From the NCBI RefSeq assembly GCF_017874425.1, contig NZ_JAGGLL010000004.1:1-64000 (forward strand): a stretch of DNA of 64,000 bases, given 5' to 3'. This stretch comes from Clostridium punense (lineage in GTDB: Bacteria > Bacillota > Clostridia > Clostridiales > Clostridiaceae). This document shows, piece by piece, positions 16,622 through 24,288 of the stretch. How positions within the stretch are numbered: position 1 is the first letter of the stretch; each line of letters opens with the position of its first letter. The notes beneath the pieces are model-generated. The model made no database searches. It was not told the DNA's origin and saw only the letters and a list, made by a program, of their open reading frames with translations. A program made the translations under genes and the position numbers.

Positions 16622-16789
16622 GTGAGAAAGGTAGATTATAAGGAACTTAGAAGAGACTTGTTAAATAAGGTGAAAGCATCGGGGATTACACTTTTAGCTA
16701 TAGTTGTAGAGAATGCTAATGAAGATCAACTTCTTAGTTTAGCAGAGGATTATCATATAGATATTTCAAATTATATTATCAGTTATTAA
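16622..16789 (+). CDS. Small conserved-looking protein, 55 residues
   Basis: A short gene starting at GTG with a strong ribosome site (ggagggg, 16611-16617) five bases upstream. The product begins MRKVDYKELRRDLLNKVKAS and continues with a hydrophobic strand (GITLLAIVVENA), then an acidic helix and an aromatic end (NYIISY). Codon use looks like that of neighbouring genes. The pattern helix-strand-helix suggests a small folded soluble protein; no function was recognised. A hairpin terminator lies about 95 bp downstream. Confidence 0.6.
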   Translation: MRKVDYKELRRDLLNKVKASGITLLAIVVENANEDQLLSLAEDYHIDISNYIISY

Positions 16790-16885
16790 AAGAAAGTTTC
16801 TTAAAGGATAAACTTAATATATCTTGGTAAGTAAATAATAAAAAGATAATAATAAAAATGAAAATTACTTATGAAATAATAAAAG

Positions 16886-16917
16886 GATGCATCTATGATA
16901 TCATGGATGCATCTTTT
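16886..16917. terminator. Intrinsic terminator
   Basis: GATGCATCTATGAT pairs with ATCATGGATGCATC (one wobble), followed by TTTTTC. It serves the small gene at 16622-16789. Confidence 0.75.
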
Positions 16918-16931
16918 TCTAATTAAATATT

Positions 16932-17091
16932 AGGCATCTTCAAAAAATAAATAAGTCAATCTGCTCGTCTATTTTGTGCTATGCTGCGTCAACAGAACCC
17001 TTAGATAGCCACACTATCTGCGGGTTCTGCTTCCTTGTCTATCACAAAATATCCTTCACATCTTGGACTTGTTATTTATTTTCAGATGCCT
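16932..17091. repeat. MITE-like repeat, copy 1 (160 bp)
   Basis: A short element with imperfect terminal inverted repeats (AGGCATCTTCAAAAAATAAA at the left; the right end reads in reverse AGGCATCTGAAAATAAATAA). It has an internal hairpin with arms CAGAACCC/GGGTTCTG. A second copy in the same orientation is at 62788-62964. It has no coding capacity. Its right end provides the final codons and stop of the minus-strand DUF4397 gene. Confidence 0.88.
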
Positions 17092-18250
17092 TATCAAATC
17101 CAAAGGAAATTATAATAATAGTTATATCAACAATTTTTTTATTTGGAATTTCTAGTGCCGACATAATATCAAAAATCCATGGATATAAAAGAGTAAGATC
17201 TCTGCCAGCCATATTAGCTTTTCTTCTTATAGTACCTTTATACCTATTATGGTTATTGTTTACATAATCAAGAATTAAACTAACTAGGTATTTAGCTATC
17301 CTTCTATCTAGTCCATGTTTTTCTAAATCAGCATAAATCTCATCGTACTTATCACAAAAATCATCCATAGCTTTACTCATATTTTTAGGTGATCTATTCA
17401 TAGCAGTGGTAGTTGGTGTTGTAATTTCATAGTTCAGTGGATACAGTTCCTCATTAAAGTTAGTGGTTAATATTCCAGGGGTTCTGTTTACTGTAGCAAG
17501 TACTTGTAAGGAAGGGTCGCCTTCTAACTGACCTAACACATAGAAAGTATAGTAGAAATTAGGCATAATCTCTACATTAGATATGGTCATTACAACTGCA
17601 TTGCTTCCAGTTGGTCTTATTTGGAGGGTATAAACCCCCCTTGGAATATTTACATAATCTGTTACTTCGCCAAATTCAACATCTTGAAAAACTACTGTTC
17701 CATTTGGAAGAGTTACGTCCACTGCTGGAGCATCTGGAGACAAGTGAGCTACTCTTATAAAAGCACCTTGCATTTTAGAAGGCTTAATATCTTCAGGGAT
17801 TGGGAGTAGTCTAATATCATCAAGATTGCCAATAGCAGCTACTGTAAACCTTGTTCCGCCAGGTAACTCTACATTTGTGTTAATAACTGGATTATCTGTT
17901 GTGCCAGCGGCATACACTTTAATATTATAAGTCCCAGCTAAAAGAGGTAAGTATTCTGTTGCTTCAGAGAAAGCTAAATCCTCTACTGAAATTTTATCGT
18001 CAATGTATATATCAACAGCTGGTGCGCCAGGTGATGCATGCAATATCTTTACAAAAGACATATTTTCTTGAGCTTGCCCTGTGTTACCGTTTGAGGAAGA
18101 CTCATTATCTATAGTTGTATTATTGGAGTTATTCATGGGATTTGTAACTTCAGTGTTACTATTATTAGTGTTACTATTATTAGTGTTGCTATTCATGTTA
18201 TCAGAGCGACTATACTGTTTTTCAGATTTATTAATGTTGTTATAATACAT
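17072..18250 (-). CDS. DUF4397 domain protein with Asn-rich N terminus
   Basis: A 392-residue protein. Residues 17-60 are low-complexity Asn/Ser/Thr with tandem NNSNT units. Two DUF4397 repeats follow, each opening with a motif like VKILHASPGAPAVDIYIDD (about 66-84) and IRVAHLSPDAPAVDVTLPNG (about 165-184); these are beta-sandwich domains usually found in surface proteins. A C-terminal helical part (about 290-385) follows. No signal peptide is visible. The last residues KASENK and the stop are encoded by the right end of the MITE-like repeat. A possible promoter is TTGTAA/TAATAT on the minus strand (18308-18313 and 18285-18290, 17 bp apart). Confidence 0.85.
   Translation of the reverse strand: MYYNNINKSEKQYSRSDNMNSNTNNSNTNNSNTEVTNPMNNSNNTTIDNESSSNGNTGQAQENMSFVKILHASPGAPAVDIYIDDKISVEDLAFSEATEYLPLLAGTYNIKVYAAGTTDNPVINTNVELPGGTRFTVAAIGNLDDIRLLPIPEDIKPSKMQGAFIRVAHLSPDAPAVDVTLPNGTVVFQDVEFGEVTDYVNIPRGVYTLQIRPTGSNAVVMTISNVEIMPNFYYTFYVLGQLEGDPSLQVLATVNRTPGILTTNFNEELYPLNYEITTPTTTAMNRSPKNMSKAMDDFCDKYDEIYADLEKHGLDRRIAKYLVSLILDYVNNNHNRYKGTIRRKANMAGRDLTLLYPWIFDIMSALEIPNKKIVDITIIIISFGFDKASENK
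18152..18193. repeat. 15-nt tandem repeat inside the DUF4397 gene
   Basis: About 2.8 copies of AGTGTTACTATTATT, encoding repeated Asn/Ser/Thr units on the minus strand. It is prone to copy-number slippage in multiples of five codons without frameshift. Confidence 0.85.
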
Positions 18251-18572
18251 AATTAGTATCCTTTCATAATATTCACAGTTTATAATATTAAATTTCTAAT
18301 AAAATAGTTACAAAAATCAGGTTACAATTTTGTCTTTTTTTATAATAGAAATACATATAAAGTAACACATATGTAGTCCTCCTTATGATTAACTAAGAGA
18401 TTTTTATGTTACTATAATAAATTCCCTTATATTGTTATTAGAGTTATGAATTGCAACAATAAAATATAATCTAGGATGGTTGTATTAAATTTTAAAAAAT
18501 GCCTTAAAAAATTGAACTTTTTATTGTTTTCAGAAGTTTAATTAGTGTAATGAATTATAGGAGGAAGAAGTT
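18251..18572. other. Divergent intergenic region
   Basis: It lies between the minus-strand DUF4397 gene and the plus-strand yxlE-like gene. It contains the DUF4397 promoter candidate and a G-rich ribosome site (aggaggaag) for the next gene. No other structure was recognised. Confidence 0.4.
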
Positions 18573-18785
18573 ATGAGTATTTTTGAAGGCATGTCAAACC
18601 TAGAAATAATTAAGTTGTTGGCTCCATTGATAATAATACAACTTGGCCTTGTGGTGTTTACTTTGTTTAGATTGGTTAAGGATAAGGTAAGGTATCTTCC
18701 TAAATGGGGTTGGGCTCTTGTTATATTATTTATAAATTTAATTGGACCAATTATGTATTTGATAATTGGAAGAGAGCGTGATTAG
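18573..18785 (+). CDS. Small membrane protein with PLDc_N domain (YxlE-like)
   Basis: A 70-residue protein with two transmembrane helices (LLAPLIIIQLGLVVFTLFRL and WGWALVILFINLIGPIMYLI) and the terminal pattern GPIMYLIIGRERD of the PLDc_N (phospholipase D nuclease N-terminal) family. In Bacillus subtilis the PLDc_N protein YxlE stands next to the ABC exporter YxlFG. Here the next two genes are also an ABC ATPase and permease, with the ATPase start directly after this stop, so the three form one unit. Confidence 0.8.
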   Translation: MSIFEGMSNLEIIKLLAPLIIIQLGLVVFTLFRLVKDKVRYLPKWGWALVILFINLIGPIMYLIIGRERD

Positions 18786-18786
18786 T

Positions 18787-19713
18787 ATGCTTAGAGTGGA
18801 AAATCTAACAAAGAAATATGGAAACTTTCAAGTTTTAGATGGAATATCCTTCGAAGTTAAAAGAGGGAGTATATACGGCTTTCTTGGACCCAATGGGGCG
18901 GGAAAGACAACAACAATGAATATTCTTTCTGGATTAATAGGTTTTAATGGTGGAGATATATATTTAAATGGGCAAAGTTTTGAAAAAAATAAAAGACAAC
19001 TTTTAAAGAAAGTTGGATATTTACCACAAAGTCCTGTATTTTATGGGTATATGACTGCTGTAGAGTATTTAACTTTTATAGGAAAATTAGGAGGACTAGA
19101 AAATAGGAAAATAAAAGCTAGAATAGAGGAGATACTTCATATTGTGAAACTCACTGATTCAGCAAAAAGAAGAATAGGTGGTTACTCAGGTGGGATGAAA
19201 CAAAGACTTGGACTTGCTGCAGCACTTTTTAATAATCCGGAACTTGTATTTTTAGATGAACCTACATCTGCTTTAGATCCAGAGGGTAGAATGGAGGTAT
19301 TAGACTTCATAGAAGGATTAAAAAAGTCAGAAACTACAGTGTTCTTTTCAACTCATATATTAAGTGATATAGAAAGAGTATGCGATGAAGTTAGTATATT
19401 AAATCAGGGTAAAATTTTAGTATCAGATAAGCTAGATAACTTAAAGAATAAATATATTCAACCCATTTTTGATATAGAATTTGAAGAAAATATTAGGGAA
19501 TTGGAGAGTAATCTAAAGTCAATCCCATGGATTGAGAAGACAGTAGTAAAAGATAATAAAGCTAATATATATGTGCATGATATTATTAAGGCTAAACAGG
19601 AACTTCTTGGAATAATTGCAAAGGAAAATAATCCAGTAGTTTCTTATAATCTGAGAAAAAGTGATTTAGAAGATATATTTATAAGGTTGGTGAATAATGA
19701 TGATGACCTTTAA
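18787..19713 (+). CDS. ABC transporter ATP-binding protein (YxlF-like)
   Basis: A 308-residue ABC ATPase of the export type. It has Walker A GPNGAGKTT (about 38-46), the signature YSGGMKQRLGLAAAL (about 135-149) and Walker B LVFLDEPTS (about 155-163), and a C-terminal regulatory extension of about 90 residues common in antibiotic and bacteriocin exporters. The start at ATG 18787 lies one base after the stop of the PLDc_N gene, indicating translational coupling. It overlaps the permease gene by 17 bp. The substrate is unknown. Confidence 0.92.
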   Translation: MLRVENLTKKYGNFQVLDGISFEVKRGSIYGFLGPNGAGKTTTMNILSGLIGFNGGDIYLNGQSFEKNKRQLLKKVGYLPQSPVFYGYMTAVEYLTFIGKLGGLENRKIKARIEEILHIVKLTDSAKRRIGGYSGGMKQRLGLAAALFNNPELVFLDEPTSALDPEGRMEVLDFIEGLKKSETTVFFSTHILSDIERVCDEVSILNQGKILVSDKLDNLKNKYIQPIFDIEFEENIRELESNLKSIPWIEKTVVKDNKANIYVHDIIKAKQELLGIIAKENNPVVSYNLRKSDLEDIFIRLVNNDDDL

Positions 19714-20455
19714 ATCTTACTTTAAGAAAGAGATAATGGAATCCATAAGGCAATATAAGTATTTAACCCTAGGGATTGGAATAATAATATTTGCTATTGT
19801 GGACCCCCTTATGCTAAAACTACTACCTAGTATTTTAAAAAATCAAATTCCAGGAGATATAAGTCAATTATTTAATATAACTCCAGCTTCTGCTTTAGCT
19901 AATTATATAAAAGATCTTATCAATATAGGGAATCTATTTGTCTTATTTACGCTAGGAGGTACACTTAGTGAGGAAATAAAGGAGCAAAAACTAGTATTTC
20001 CATATTCAAGAGGAAGCAGACCAGTTGGAATAGTACTCGCAAAGGTGGTTCATTACTCTTTAGCAGTAAGTACGGTTACTTTTATAGGATTTATTATTGT
20101 ATACTATTATATTGGAGTTTTATTCACGGGAGATATGCTTAGGTTTTTAGGAGTTATGAAGTCAGCAACACTGATATCGTTGTATTATTTGTTTAATATT
20201 TCTTTAGTTATACTATTAAGCAGTTTTGTGAAGAAAGGCATTGCTGCTGGGTTTATAGCACTTATATTAAACTTTATATGTATGGGTGCTGCTAAATTAA
20301 AGGGAATTGGACAGTTTATACCGTATAAGCTGGTAGAAAAAGCAAATCTTATGACCTTCGAGGATGTAGGTAGCGCTGTGATTGTTCTTATTTTTGTAAG
20401 TATACTATTTGTAATTTTGACCATAGCTAGAATGAATAAGGTTGAAGTAATTTAA
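19697..20455 (+). CDS. ABC transporter permease (YxlG-like)
   Basis: A 252-residue membrane protein with six predicted helices, typical of ABC-2 type permeases (first helix YLTLGIGIIIFAIVDPLMLK; the conserved region EEIKEQKLVFPYSRGSRPVGIVLAK after helix 2). It overlaps the ATPase gene by 17 bp; ATG codons at 19697, 19700 and 19703 are all possible starts. Together with the two preceding genes it forms a YxlEFG-like exporter. In Bacillus that locus belongs to the sigma-Y operon, but no sigma factor or anti-sigma gene is adjacent here. Confidence 0.88.
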   Translation: MMMTFKSYFKKEIMESIRQYKYLTLGIGIIIFAIVDPLMLKLLPSILKNQIPGDISQLFNITPASALANYIKDLINIGNLFVLFTLGGTLSEEIKEQKLVFPYSRGSRPVGIVLAKVVHYSLAVSTVTFIGFIIVYYYIGVLFTGDMLRFLGVMKSATLISLYYLFNISLVILLSSFVKKGIAAGFIALILNFICMGAAKLKGIGQFIPYKLVEKANLMTFEDVGSAVIVLIFVSILFVILTIARMNKVEVI

Positions 20456-20891
20456 TTCTTATTCATTAAAAAAAGTAGTTGTAATTAAGCATGATAAATA
20501 AAATTTTGTTTGAATTCAATTGAACTATTTTTGAATAGTAACCAGTTGTTTTCAATTGAACTATAAAAATTTGTAAAAATATCTTCTACACTAATTTATA
20601 GATTATATTATAAATTATAACTCTTCTCCTAAGGTGGATTAAGTAATTTATAGAGATTTTGTTTTATAATTTATTATAAAAGCCTTGAATAAATCTGTAA
20701 AACACTATAAATATAGAAATAATTTTAAATGTCCAAGCATAGAATTTAACGTGTAAACATTTCACTAAGAAGAAACGTGTTTTGACATAATCAGCTGCAA
20801 TATAATGGATTGCAAAATAAAAATTAATAACTTTATGGGGAAAAGTTTTTAACAAGACATTAACAAATATAGTGTGGGGGTTTAAGAGTTA
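20456..20891 (+). other. Intergenic region with repeated TCAATTGAACTAT
   Basis: Two direct copies of TCAATTGAACTAT (20516-20528 and 20552-20564) lie 36 bp apart. Two TTAACAA motifs (20849-20855, 20860-20866) lie before the ygeW ribosome site but in direct orientation. No terminator was recognised. Confidence 0.5.
20516..20564. repeat. Direct repeat TCAATTGAACTAT, two copies
   Basis: Identical 13-mers with a 36-bp period. The core CAATTGAACT is shared with both arms of the inverted repeat at 9444-9483. Confidence 0.65.
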
Positions 20892-22085
20892 ATGGAAAAA
20901 GCAAAAAAATTATTAGAAGAGTTAAAGGGACTAGAATTTTCAAAAATGTATAATGAGGATTTTTTATTAACTTGGGAGAAGTCTGATGACGAAATTGCTG
21001 CGGTGTTTAAAGTTGCAGATATATTAAGAGATTTAAGAGAAAGCAATGTGTCTACTAAGCTGTTTGATAGTGGACTAGCTATATCTCTTTTCAGAGACAA
21101 TTCTACAAGAACACGTTTCAGTTTTGCAAGTGCAGCTAATCTTTTAGGATTAGAGGTTCAGGATTTAGATGAAGGAAAGTCTCAAATAGCCCATGGTGAA
21201 ACTGTTAGGGAAACTGCTAATATGATTTCTTTTATGGCAGATGTTATAGGAATTCGTGATGATATGTACATCGGCAAAGGAAATACTTATATGAGAGAAG
21301 TAAGTAAAGCAGTGAGAGAAGGTAATGAGGCAGGGGTTTTAGAACAAAGACCAACCTTGGTGAACTTGCAGTGTGATATTGATCATCCAACTCAAAGCAT
21401 GGCTGATATGCTTCATATAATTAATTACTTTGGTGGTGTAGAAAATTTAAAGGGCAAAAAAATTGCTATGACTTGGGCTTATTCTCCAAGTTATGGGAAA
21501 CCACTTTCTGTACCCCAGGGAGTAATTGGATTAATGACACGTTTTGGGATGGAAGTAGTTCTTGCTCATCCAGAGGGGTATGAAGTTATGCCAGAGGTAG
21601 AAGAAATTGCTATAAAAAATGCAGAAAAAACTGGTGGTAGCTTTAAGAAAACAAACTCTATGGCAGAAGCTTTTAAGGAGGCAGATATAGTTTATCCAAA
21701 GAGTTGGGCACCATTTGCAGCTATGGAAAAGAGAACGGAGCTTTATGGAAATGGAGATTTTGAAGGCATTAAGGCTCTTGAAAAGGAATTATTAGCTCAA
21801 AATGCAAACTTTAAGGATTGGGAGTGCACAGAGGAGTTAATGGCAACAACAAAGGAAGGAAAAGCTCTTTATCTACACTGTTTACCAGCAGATATTTCAG
21901 GGATAAGCTGCGAGAATGGTGAAGTAGAATCCACTGTATTTAATCGTTATAGAGATCCACTATACAAAGAAGCTAGCTATAAGCCGTATATAATTGCTGC
22001 AATGATTTTACTAAGTAAAGTTAAAGATCCTGCTGAAGTATTTGAAGAACTAATTAAAGAAGAGCCAAAAAGATTTAGAAGTTAA
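20892..22085 (+). CDS. ygeW: Knotted carbamoyltransferase YgeW
   Basis: A 397-residue member of the aspartate/ornithine carbamoyltransferase fold, in the YgeW branch. The carbamoyl-phosphate motif is FRDNSTRTRFSF (67-78), with HPTQSMADM in the middle and the knot-region motif HCLPADISG near 331. Length and these motifs match E. coli YgeW (about 396 residues), whose locus is linked to anaerobic purine degradation. The physiological substrate of YgeW is not firmly known. It stands alone here, without ygeX, ygeY or ssnA. The ATG follows a G-rich site (gtggggg) at slightly long spacing. Confidence 0.9.
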   Translation: MEKAKKLLEELKGLEFSKMYNEDFLLTWEKSDDEIAAVFKVADILRDLRESNVSTKLFDSGLAISLFRDNSTRTRFSFASAANLLGLEVQDLDEGKSQIAHGETVRETANMISFMADVIGIRDDMYIGKGNTYMREVSKAVREGNEAGVLEQRPTLVNLQCDIDHPTQSMADMLHIINYFGGVENLKGKKIAMTWAYSPSYGKPLSVPQGVIGLMTRFGMEVVLAHPEGYEVMPEVEEIAIKNAEKTGGSFKKTNSMAEAFKEADIVYPKSWAPFAAMEKRTELYGNGDFEGIKALEKELLAQNANFKDWECTEELMATTKEGKALYLHCLPADISGISCENGEVESTVFNRYRDPLYKEASYKPYIIAAMILLSKVKDPAEVFEELIKEEPKRFRS

Positions 22086-22170
22086 CAGTTAAAGAGAAAA
22101 CTTATAAATTAGATTATTTATACATCCTTTGTTCAAAATAAAAGCTTATGAAAAGTTAAGATTATAAATC

Positions 22171-22215
22171 ATAATACGTAATCATTAATTAATACAATGA
22201 TTGCGTATTATCTTT
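22171..22215. terminator. Intrinsic terminator
   Basis: The arms ATAATACGTAATCATT and AATGATTGCGTATTAT pair with one mismatch, followed by CTTTT. Confidence 0.7.
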
Positions 22216-22612
22216 TGGGCAAAGTAAATTTATGCTTTTATAGAATAGTAATAGATAATGATTTTATTAAAGCTCCCATAATTTCTCAGTAGCTTTTGTC
22301 AAAAGAACATTGACTAGTAATGCAAATAACATAATTATGATTTTGAAGATAAATGAGATAACTGCTAATTATATTTAAAATTTTAAGCTAGCCATATACT
22401 ATAGTATTATTTATAATTAACCATAATATTTAGTATATATTTTTTATAAAAAAGAAAATATGAAACTTCCACAAATAAATAGAAGTTGAAATTCATCAAA
22501 TTATTCATGTTTTAAAACATATGATATTTTCAATATAATTATAAAAAGCATTAAAAAAGTTCAAAAAAGCAAAAATTATTTAAAAAATTCACAAAATTCA
22601 TAACAGTACATA

Positions 22613-22641
22613 TTGATAAAAAATTATCAATCCACTATAAT
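22613..22641 (+). promoter_or_regulatory. Promoter with candidate Rex operator for the alcohol dehydrogenase
   Basis: TTGATA (22613-22618) and TATAAT (22636-22641) are exactly 17 bp apart. The -35 is embedded in a perfect palindrome TTGATAA-AAAA-TTATCAA (22613-22630), matching the Rex pattern TTGWTAANNNNTTAWCAA. Rex senses NADH/NAD+ in Firmicutes. Occupancy would block the promoter. Confidence 0.65.
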
Positions 22642-22679
22642 ATGGTTATATAAGAAAAATTTTGAAAGAAGGTTACAAC

Positions 22680-23756
22680 ATGAAAGTATTAGCTTTAATG
22701 GAACCAAATAAAGTTCAGTGGATTGAAAAGGAGAAGCCTACAGCAGGACCTTATGATGCAATTCTTCGTCCTATAGCTATTGCTCCTTGTTCATCAGATG
22801 TACATACTGCATTTGAAGGTGGAGCTGCAAAACCAGCAGGATTTGTTTTAGGTCATGAGGCAATTGGTGAAATAGTTGAAGTTGGTGAATTAGTAAGGGA
22901 TTTTAAAATAGGAGATAAAGTTGTTGTGCCAGCTGGGACTCCTGATTGGAGAGCTCGTGGAATACAGGAGCATAACTTTAAACATCCAGAAGGTCCGTTT
23001 TCTAGCTTTATGTTATCGGGTTCAAGGGATGGGGTTTTTGCAGAATTCTTTATGGTAAATGATGCTGACAATAACTTAGCAATATTACCAGAGGATGTAT
23101 CGATTGATGATGCGTTAATGACTGTAGATATGGTTACTACAGGCTTTACAGGAGCAGAGTTGGCAGATATTAAATTTGGAGACATTGTTTGTGTTATTGG
23201 TATAGGACCAGTTGGACTTATGGCAATAGCAGGAGCTAAGCTACGTGGTGCAGCTCGTATTTTTGCTGTTGGGACTCGCCCAGATTGTGTAGCTCTAGCA
23301 AAACAATATGGAGCTACAGATATTATAAGTTATAAAGAAGGAAATATTGCTAAGCAAGTTTTAGAATTAACAAATGGTAGAGGAACAGACGCTACTATTA
23401 TTGCAGGCGGAAATGCAGAGACTTTTGCTTTAGCAATTGCAATGACACGTTTTGGTGGTGGAAATATAGCAAATATAAACTATTTTACAGGAACAGAATA
23501 CTTACCAATACCGGCTGCAGCCTATGGCTTAGGAATGTCAGGAAAAACCATTCGTGGAGACCTTTGCGATGGCGGTCGGGTTCGTATTGAACGTCTTTTA
23601 GATATGATTCGTTATGGACGTATTCAACCAGGAAAAATGGTTACCCATAGATTCTATGGTTTTAATAAAATTGAAGAAGCTTTCTATGTTATGAGGGATA
23701 AACCAAAAGATTTAATAAAACCAGTGGTTTATATTGATTGGAGTAAAGAAAAATAA
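22680..23756 (+). CDS. NADP-dependent secondary alcohol dehydrogenase (CbADH type)
   Basis: A 358-residue zinc alcohol dehydrogenase closely similar to the isopropanol dehydrogenase of C. beijerinckii. The catalytic zinc ligands are Cys in PCSSD (about 37), His in GHEA (about 59) and Asp in TVDMVTTGF (about 150). The Rossmann motif is GIGPVG (about 174-179). The NADP-selecting residues are largely kept: VGTRPDCVALAKQYG has Arg and Tyr as in CbADH, with Thr in place of Ser. It should interconvert ketones and secondary alcohols in the cytoplasm. ATG 22680 is chosen after the gaaagaagg site. A Rex-type operator covers its promoter. Confidence 0.93.
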   Translation: MKVLALMEPNKVQWIEKEKPTAGPYDAILRPIAIAPCSSDVHTAFEGGAAKPAGFVLGHEAIGEIVEVGELVRDFKIGDKVVVPAGTPDWRARGIQEHNFKHPEGPFSSFMLSGSRDGVFAEFFMVNDADNNLAILPEDVSIDDALMTVDMVTTGFTGAELADIKFGDIVCVIGIGPVGLMAIAGAKLRGAARIFAVGTRPDCVALAKQYGATDIISYKEGNIAKQVLELTNGRGTDATIIAGGNAETFALAIAMTRFGGGNIANINYFTGTEYLPIPAAAYGLGMSGKTIRGDLCDGGRVRIERLLDMIRYGRIQPGKMVTHRFYGFNKIEEAFYVMRDKPKDLIKPVVYIDWSKEK

Positions 23757-23810
23757 CACGTTTGTTTATAGTATTAAAAGTAGTTTCTTAAATAAACATT
23801 TTTCATGATT

Positions 23811-23842
23811 AAAAGCTTTCATTATTGAGAGCTTTTAATTTT
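23811..23842. terminator. Intrinsic terminator
   Basis: AAAAGCTTTC and GAGAGCTTTT pair with a 6-nt loop, followed by AATTTT. It lies just after the alcohol dehydrogenase. Confidence 0.65.
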
Positions 23843-24226
23843 AAACTATAATAGATGTAAGTGCTGAATATAAGTGAACATTTGAATCTTGTGAGAAATA
23901 TAAAGAATCACATATTTATGCAATTAGAAGTTATAGCTATTTATCTTAATGTAAGTTAACATAAGTAAATCCTATTGATAAATGTACAAGCTTAACTAAG
24001 ATATATATTATTAATTAAATATATAGAATGTAATAAATATATTGCACAAGCATTTCTAATGCTAGTTTGTATATTTTTAATATAATTTGCTTAAAATTAT
24101 TTGTAATCAAAAGTAATATTGCAACTTATATACTACGATTTTATAAATTTTATTAAAGAATAAAACACATGATTTCTAGGTTAAAATAAAATATATCCTA
24201 ATGTTAAAGAATTTTGCCTTGAAAAT

Positions 24227-24255
24227 TTGATTTACTTTGATAAAGGGATTATAAT
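24227..24255 (+). promoter_or_regulatory. Sigma-A type promoter of pduL
   Basis: TTGATT (24227-24232) and TATAAT (24250-24255) are 17 bp apart, 33 bp before the start codon. Confidence 0.7.
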
Positions 24256-24288
24256 ATATGTGTATTTTAACCAAGGGAGGAAAAAGTA

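Larger units (their letters stand above)
22086..22679 (+). other. Intergenic region with terminator and Rex-type promoter
   Basis: A terminator hairpin lies at 22171-22215. The stretch 22216-22600 is AT-rich with no recognised element. The promoter/operator of the alcohol dehydrogenase is at 22613-22641. Confidence 0.6.
23757..24288 (+). other. Intergenic region with terminator and pduL promoter
   Basis: A terminator lies at 23811-23842 and a promoter at 24227-24255. The 380 bp between are AT-rich with no recognised feature. Confidence 0.5.

Noticed and set aside
16974-17267. Open frame of 97 codons across the left repeat copy and the DUF4397 gene end
   Set aside because: It is produced by the MITE-like repeat joined to the antisense of a real gene; no ribosome site.
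18152-18193. Tandem 15-nt repeats considered as a CRISPR array
   Set aside because: The units are contiguous without spacers and encode the Asn/Ser/Thr-rich head of a protein.
20849-20866. Two TTAACAA motifs before ygeW as a Rex operator
   Set aside because: They are in direct, not inverted, orientation, so they do not form the Rex palindrome.
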